64,000 nt of DNA, taken from Yeosuana marina. GTDB taxonomy: Bacteria > Bacteroidota > Bacteroidia > Flavobacteriales > Flavobacteriaceae. Shown one piece after another: positions 61,434 to 64,000 of the stretch. Numbering within the stretch: position 1 is the first letter of the stretch; every line of letters starts with the position of its first letter. Below the pieces are notes generated by a model. It made no database searches. It was not told where the DNA came from and saw only the letters and a list, made by a program, of their open reading frames with translations. Location of the stretch: the NCBI RefSeq assembly GCF_011762485.1, contig NZ_JAAKGI010000025.1:231228-295227 (forward strand). Reading direction: 5' to 3'. Made by a program: the position numbers and the translations under genes.

Positions 61434-61529
61434 ATAAAAAATTTGATGTTTCCTATTAAAAATTCAGGATACATTAATAGTAACCAATTTTAATTGAAAA
61501 TGCATTTAACCAAATAATTTCTAAAAACA

Positions 61530-62051
61530 ATGAAACAGGTAACCTCTAAATTATTTTTTGTTCTTTTTACTGTAATAAGTTATAACTCTTTTAGCCAAAC
61601 AGCTAATCTTTCATCCCAAGAAATTAAAGACATGAAATACATGCTTGAAGAAGAGAAAGTAGCTCGTGATGTTTATGAATTATTAGATAAAAAATGGAAT
61701 TTAAGAGTCTTTAATAATATCAAGCAAAGTGAACAACGCCATATGGATATGATGGAAAACTTGCTAAATAGTAATAAAATAAGTTATCAGTTTAGTGATA
61801 AGCGAGGTGTTTTTTATAATAAAGAGTTACAAAAATTATATAATGATTTAACTGAAAAAGGATTAAAATCAAAATACGATGCGTTAGAAGTAGGTAAAAC
61901 TATTGAAGTTACAGATATTTATGATTTAGAAAAGGCAAAAAAACTCACCACTAATTCTCAAATTAAAGATGTGTATTCTAAATTAATTTTTGCTTCGAAC
62001 AACCATTTACGAGCTTTTAGCAGAAATCTATCTAAATTTCAAAATCAATAA
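61530..62051 (+). CDS. DUF2202 domain protein, secreted
   Basis: A 173-residue exported protein (MKQVTSKLFFVLFTVISYNS and on, signal peptide). DUF2202 marks are LEEEKVARDVYELLDKKWNL, VFNNIKQSEQRHMDMMENLL, LEVGKTIEVTDIYDLEKA and ASNNHLRAFSRNL. The Glu/His-rich helices suggest a ferritin-like diiron fold, which remains inference. It has its own promoter with a Crp/Fnr-type dyad and a long untranslated leader, and it lies just upstream of cydAB. Confidence 0.85.
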   Translation: MKQVTSKLFFVLFTVISYNSFSQTANLSSQEIKDMKYMLEEEKVARDVYELLDKKWNLRVFNNIKQSEQRHMDMMENLLNSNKISYQFSDKRGVFYNKELQKLYNDLTEKGLKSKYDALEVGKTIEVTDIYDLEKAKKLTTNSQIKDVYSKLIFASNNHLRAFSRNLSKFQNQ

Positions 62052-62156
62052 TTGTGTAAAAAACTGAAAACCTTACAGTTAAAAATATCTGTTTAACACT
62101 ATAATTTTAATCCCTAATTTTTAACCTTTATATAATCTTAATAACTTTTTAAACTG

Positions 62157-62172
62157 AGTAACAATAGTTGCT
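62157..62172 (+). promoter_or_regulatory. Crp/Fnr-type operator before cydA
   Basis: AGTAAC-AATA-GTTGCT; with flanking G and C the dyad extends further with one mismatch. The centre is 36.5 bases upstream of the G closing the -7 element TAACTTTG, close to position -42 from the expected start. Confidence 0.7.
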
Positions 62173-62193
62173 CCATACTATTTTTAACTAACA

Positions 62194-62201
62194 TAACTTT
62201 G
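62194..62201 (+). promoter_or_regulatory. -7 element of cydA
   Basis: TAACTTTG fits TAnnTTTG and ends 14 bases before the cydA ATG. Confidence 0.6.
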
Positions 62202-62215
62202 CAAAAAAAATTATT

Positions 62216-63562
62216 ATGGATACAGAAATTTTAGCAAGAATACAATTTGCTTTTACAATTGCCTTTCATTATATCTATCCGCCTTTAAGTATTGGTATTG
62301 GACTTATCATGGTTATTATGGAAGGCTTATATTTAAAAACAGGAAAAAAAGCCTATGAAGTGCTTACCCGTTTTTGGTTAAAAATATTTGCAATAACATT
62401 TGGTATTGGTGTTGCAACTGGAATTATTATGGAATTTGAATTTGGTACCAATTGGGCTGTATATTCAAAATATGTTGGAGATATTTTCGGTAGTGCTTTA
62501 GCTGCAGAAGGGTTATTTGCTTTTGGTTTAGAAAGTACTTTTTTAGGTATTTTAATTTTTGGTTGGAATAGAGTGTCTCCTAAAGTTCATTTTATTTCTA
62601 CTATAGGCGTATTTTTCGGTTCCATGTTTTCTGCCGTTTGGATTGTAGTTGCTAACAGTTGGCAACAAACTCCTGCAGGCTATCATATTGTTGGTGAAGG
62701 TTTAAGTGCCAGAGCCGAAGTTACCGATTTTTGGGCTATGGTTTTTAACCCTTCAAGCGTCGATAGAATTATTCATACATGGCAAGGCGCCTTTTTAGCA
62801 GGAGCGTTTTTAGTTTTAAGTGTTCATGCCTATTATATATTAAAAGGAAGATATGTTGAAATCTCTAAAAAGGCTTTTAAAATTGCATTAGCAGTTGCTA
62901 CAGTAGTATCGTTTACACAACTACTATCAGGACACAGTTCTGCCGATGGTGTTGCCGTAAACCAACCAGCAAAATTAGCTGCAATGGAAGGCCATTATGA
63001 TAAATCTGCACCAGCCGATTTATATGCTTTTGGTTGGGTAGATGACGAAAATCAAAAAGTCACAGGACTGGGGATTCCCGGAGGCTTATCATTTTTAGTT
63101 CATCAAGATTTTAACGCACCTATTACAGGCTTAAATGCGTTTCCTGAAGATGAAAGACCTGGACAAGTTAATGCGGTTTTTCAATTTTATCATATTATGA
63201 TTTCAATTGGACTATTTTTAATAGCTCTAACCTTTTATGCTAGTTTTTTATGGTGGAGAGGAAAATTATTTGAAACCAAATGGCTTATGAAAATTTTTGC
63301 GTTTTCTGTTATTTTACCTCAAATAGCTAATCAAGTAGGATGGTTTGCTGCCGAAATGGGAAGACAACCTTGGATTGTTTACGGACATTTACGAACTAGT
63401 GAAGGCTTTTCACAAGAAGTTTCATCCAATCAAATTGTGTTTTCATTAGTTCTGTTCACAGTGGTTTATACCCTGTTATTAATTTTATTTCTATATTCTT
63501 TGAATAAGAAAATAAAAAATGGGCCATACGACGAAGCAAAAAATGAATTAGAAATTATTTAA
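62216..63562 (+). CDS. cydA: Cytochrome bd ubiquinol/menaquinol oxidase subunit I
   Basis: A 448-residue integral membrane protein with about nine helices. The heme-ligand His18 is in IAFHYIYPPLSIG, HSSADGVAVNQPAKLAAMEG contains the quinol-oxidation and heme-d area, and WFAAEMGRQPWIVYGHLRT is the conserved GRQPW block. The Q-loop is short, unlike that of E. coli (522 residues). It takes electrons from quinol to O2 with high affinity, supporting growth at low oxygen. cydB follows 10 bases later. The promoter carries a dyad and a -7 element. Confidence 0.96.
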   Translation: MDTEILARIQFAFTIAFHYIYPPLSIGIGLIMVIMEGLYLKTGKKAYEVLTRFWLKIFAITFGIGVATGIIMEFEFGTNWAVYSKYVGDIFGSALAAEGLFAFGLESTFLGILIFGWNRVSPKVHFISTIGVFFGSMFSAVWIVVANSWQQTPAGYHIVGEGLSARAEVTDFWAMVFNPSSVDRIIHTWQGAFLAGAFLVLSVHAYYILKGRYVEISKKAFKIALAVATVVSFTQLLSGHSSADGVAVNQPAKLAAMEGHYDKSAPADLYAFGWVDDENQKVTGLGIPGGLSFLVHQDFNAPITGLNAFPEDERPGQVNAVFQFYHIMISIGLFLIALTFYASFLWWRGKLFETKWLMKIFAFSVILPQIANQVGWFAAEMGRQPWIVYGHLRTSEGFSQEVSSNQIVFSLVLFTVVYTLLLILFLYSLNKKIKNGPYDEAKNELEII

Positions 63563-63572
63563 AAAAAAACAA

Positions 63573-64000
63573 ATGGAAACATTTTTAGGTATAGATTATC
63601 CAACACTATGGTATTTAGTTGTAGGATTATTATTTTCAGGCTATGCTATTTTAGAGGGCTTTGACTATGGAGCAGGCGCATGGCATTTATTTTTAAAGAA
63701 AGATTTAAGCAGACGAATAGCCATTAATGCTATTGGGCCTATTTGGGATGCTAACCAAGTATGGCTAATTATTGGAGGTGGCGCTTTATTTGCAGGATTC
63801 CCTGTTATGTATGCTACAATGCTTTCTGCTATGTATATTCCTTTTATGCTATTTTTAATCCTTTTAGTTTTGCGATCTTCCGCCATAAAATTTAGGAGTG
63901 CAGAAGAGATGCTTTGGTGGAGAAAAACATGGGATATAATCTATTTTGTATCAAATACATTAATTGCTTTTTTATTAGGAGTGGTTTTAGGAAATGTTTT
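63573..64000 (+). CDS. cydB: Cytochrome bd oxidase subunit II, 5' part (runs past the window end)
   Basis: A reading frame from ATG 63573 that stays open to the last base. It encodes METFLGIDYPTLWYLVVGLL, then YAILEGFDYGAGAWHLFL, IGPIWDANQVWLIIGGGALF and the beginning of several membrane helices. FDYGAG and the GPIWDANQVW block are CydB signatures. The 3' end lies outside the window. It forms the heterodimeric bd oxidase with CydA. Confidence 0.93.
   Translation, partial: METFLGIDYPTLWYLVVGLLFSGYAILEGFDYGAGAWHLFLKKDLSRRIAINAIGPIWDANQVWLIIGGGALFAGFPVMYATMLSAMYIPFMLFLILLVLRSSAIKFRSAEEMLWWRKTWDIIYFVSNTLIAFLLGVVLGNV

Noticed and set aside
1..64000. CRISPR arrays, rRNA genes, prophage or integrase genes
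   Set aside because: No regularly spaced repeats, rRNA sequence, or integrase/transposase genes were seen apart from the small GIY-YIG unit.

Overview
The window is a 64 kb stretch of a low-GC chromosome from the phylum Bacteroidota, most likely family Flavobacteriaceae. The evidence is the gene content (GSCFA protein, DUF6702, LemA-TPM pair, carboxypeptidase-like regulatory-domain proteins, a complete kynurenine/3-hydroxyanthranilate operon of flavobacterial type), the TAnnTTTG -7 promoter elements characteristic of Bacteroidota, and the lack of Shine-Dalgarno sequences before most starts. No rRNA, CRISPR array, prophage or plasmid feature was seen. One tRNA gene (Gly, anticodon TCC) is present.

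Layout. 0-9.4 kb: 3' end of lipA, a GAPDH gene, a TPR hybrid histidine kinase, lpxK, a NIF3-like protein, a coiled-coil protein with a degenerate zinc ribbon, a lipoprotein MsrA, a methyltransferase, a lipoprotein and a 4Fe-4S/CDGSH protein. 9.5-17.7 kb: a plus-strand operon turning kynurenine into central metabolites (kynU, kmo, RidA-type deaminase, semialdehyde dehydrogenase, SDR, 3-hydroxyanthranilate dioxygenase, ACMS decarboxylase, O-methyltransferase). Two insertions break its tight spacing: a GIY-YIG nuclease gene bracketed by inverted palindromic repeats, and a structured RNA-like element. 17.7-24.3 kb: a TatA-type protein, an M1 peptidase, DUF6702, three tandem carboxypeptidase-regulatory-domain paralogues and peptidase E. 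24.3-31.9 kb: tRNA-Gly, an ankyrin protein, gpmI, a HAD protein, a CoA-transferase, map, a cupin, a methyltransferase, apbE and a small partner gene.

32-42.8 kb: an enlarged aromatic amino acid hydroxylase, an enoyl-CoA hydratase, a threonine/serine dehydratase, a VOC protein, a rhodanese, a NarL-type two-component pair with a TPR sensor, a beta-propeller protein and a GSCFA protein. 42.8-52.8 kb: alaS, an M23 peptidase, a MerR regulator, LemA, two TPM proteins, a decayed outer-membrane beta-barrel fragment, der, a membrane protein, era and an FKBP isomerase.

53-64 kb is the most coherent accessory region. It holds a Crp/Fnr-family regulator, two PepSY-like proteins, a lipoprotein, a YceI protein, membrane proteins including an unlisted 48-residue one, a methyltransferase, a peroxiredoxin, a copper-type TonB receptor with a Cys-rich partner, a DUF2202 protein and cytochrome bd oxidase (cydA and partial cydB). 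Several promoters here, plus that of the rhodanese gene at 36.0 kb, carry a dyad of the type GTAAC-N4-GTTAC. Its centre lies 36.5 bases upstream of the last base of the -7 element in each, the geometry expected of class II activation by a Crp/Fnr protein. I infer a low-oxygen, nitrosative-stress or redox regulon. This conclusion rests on reading the sequence only.
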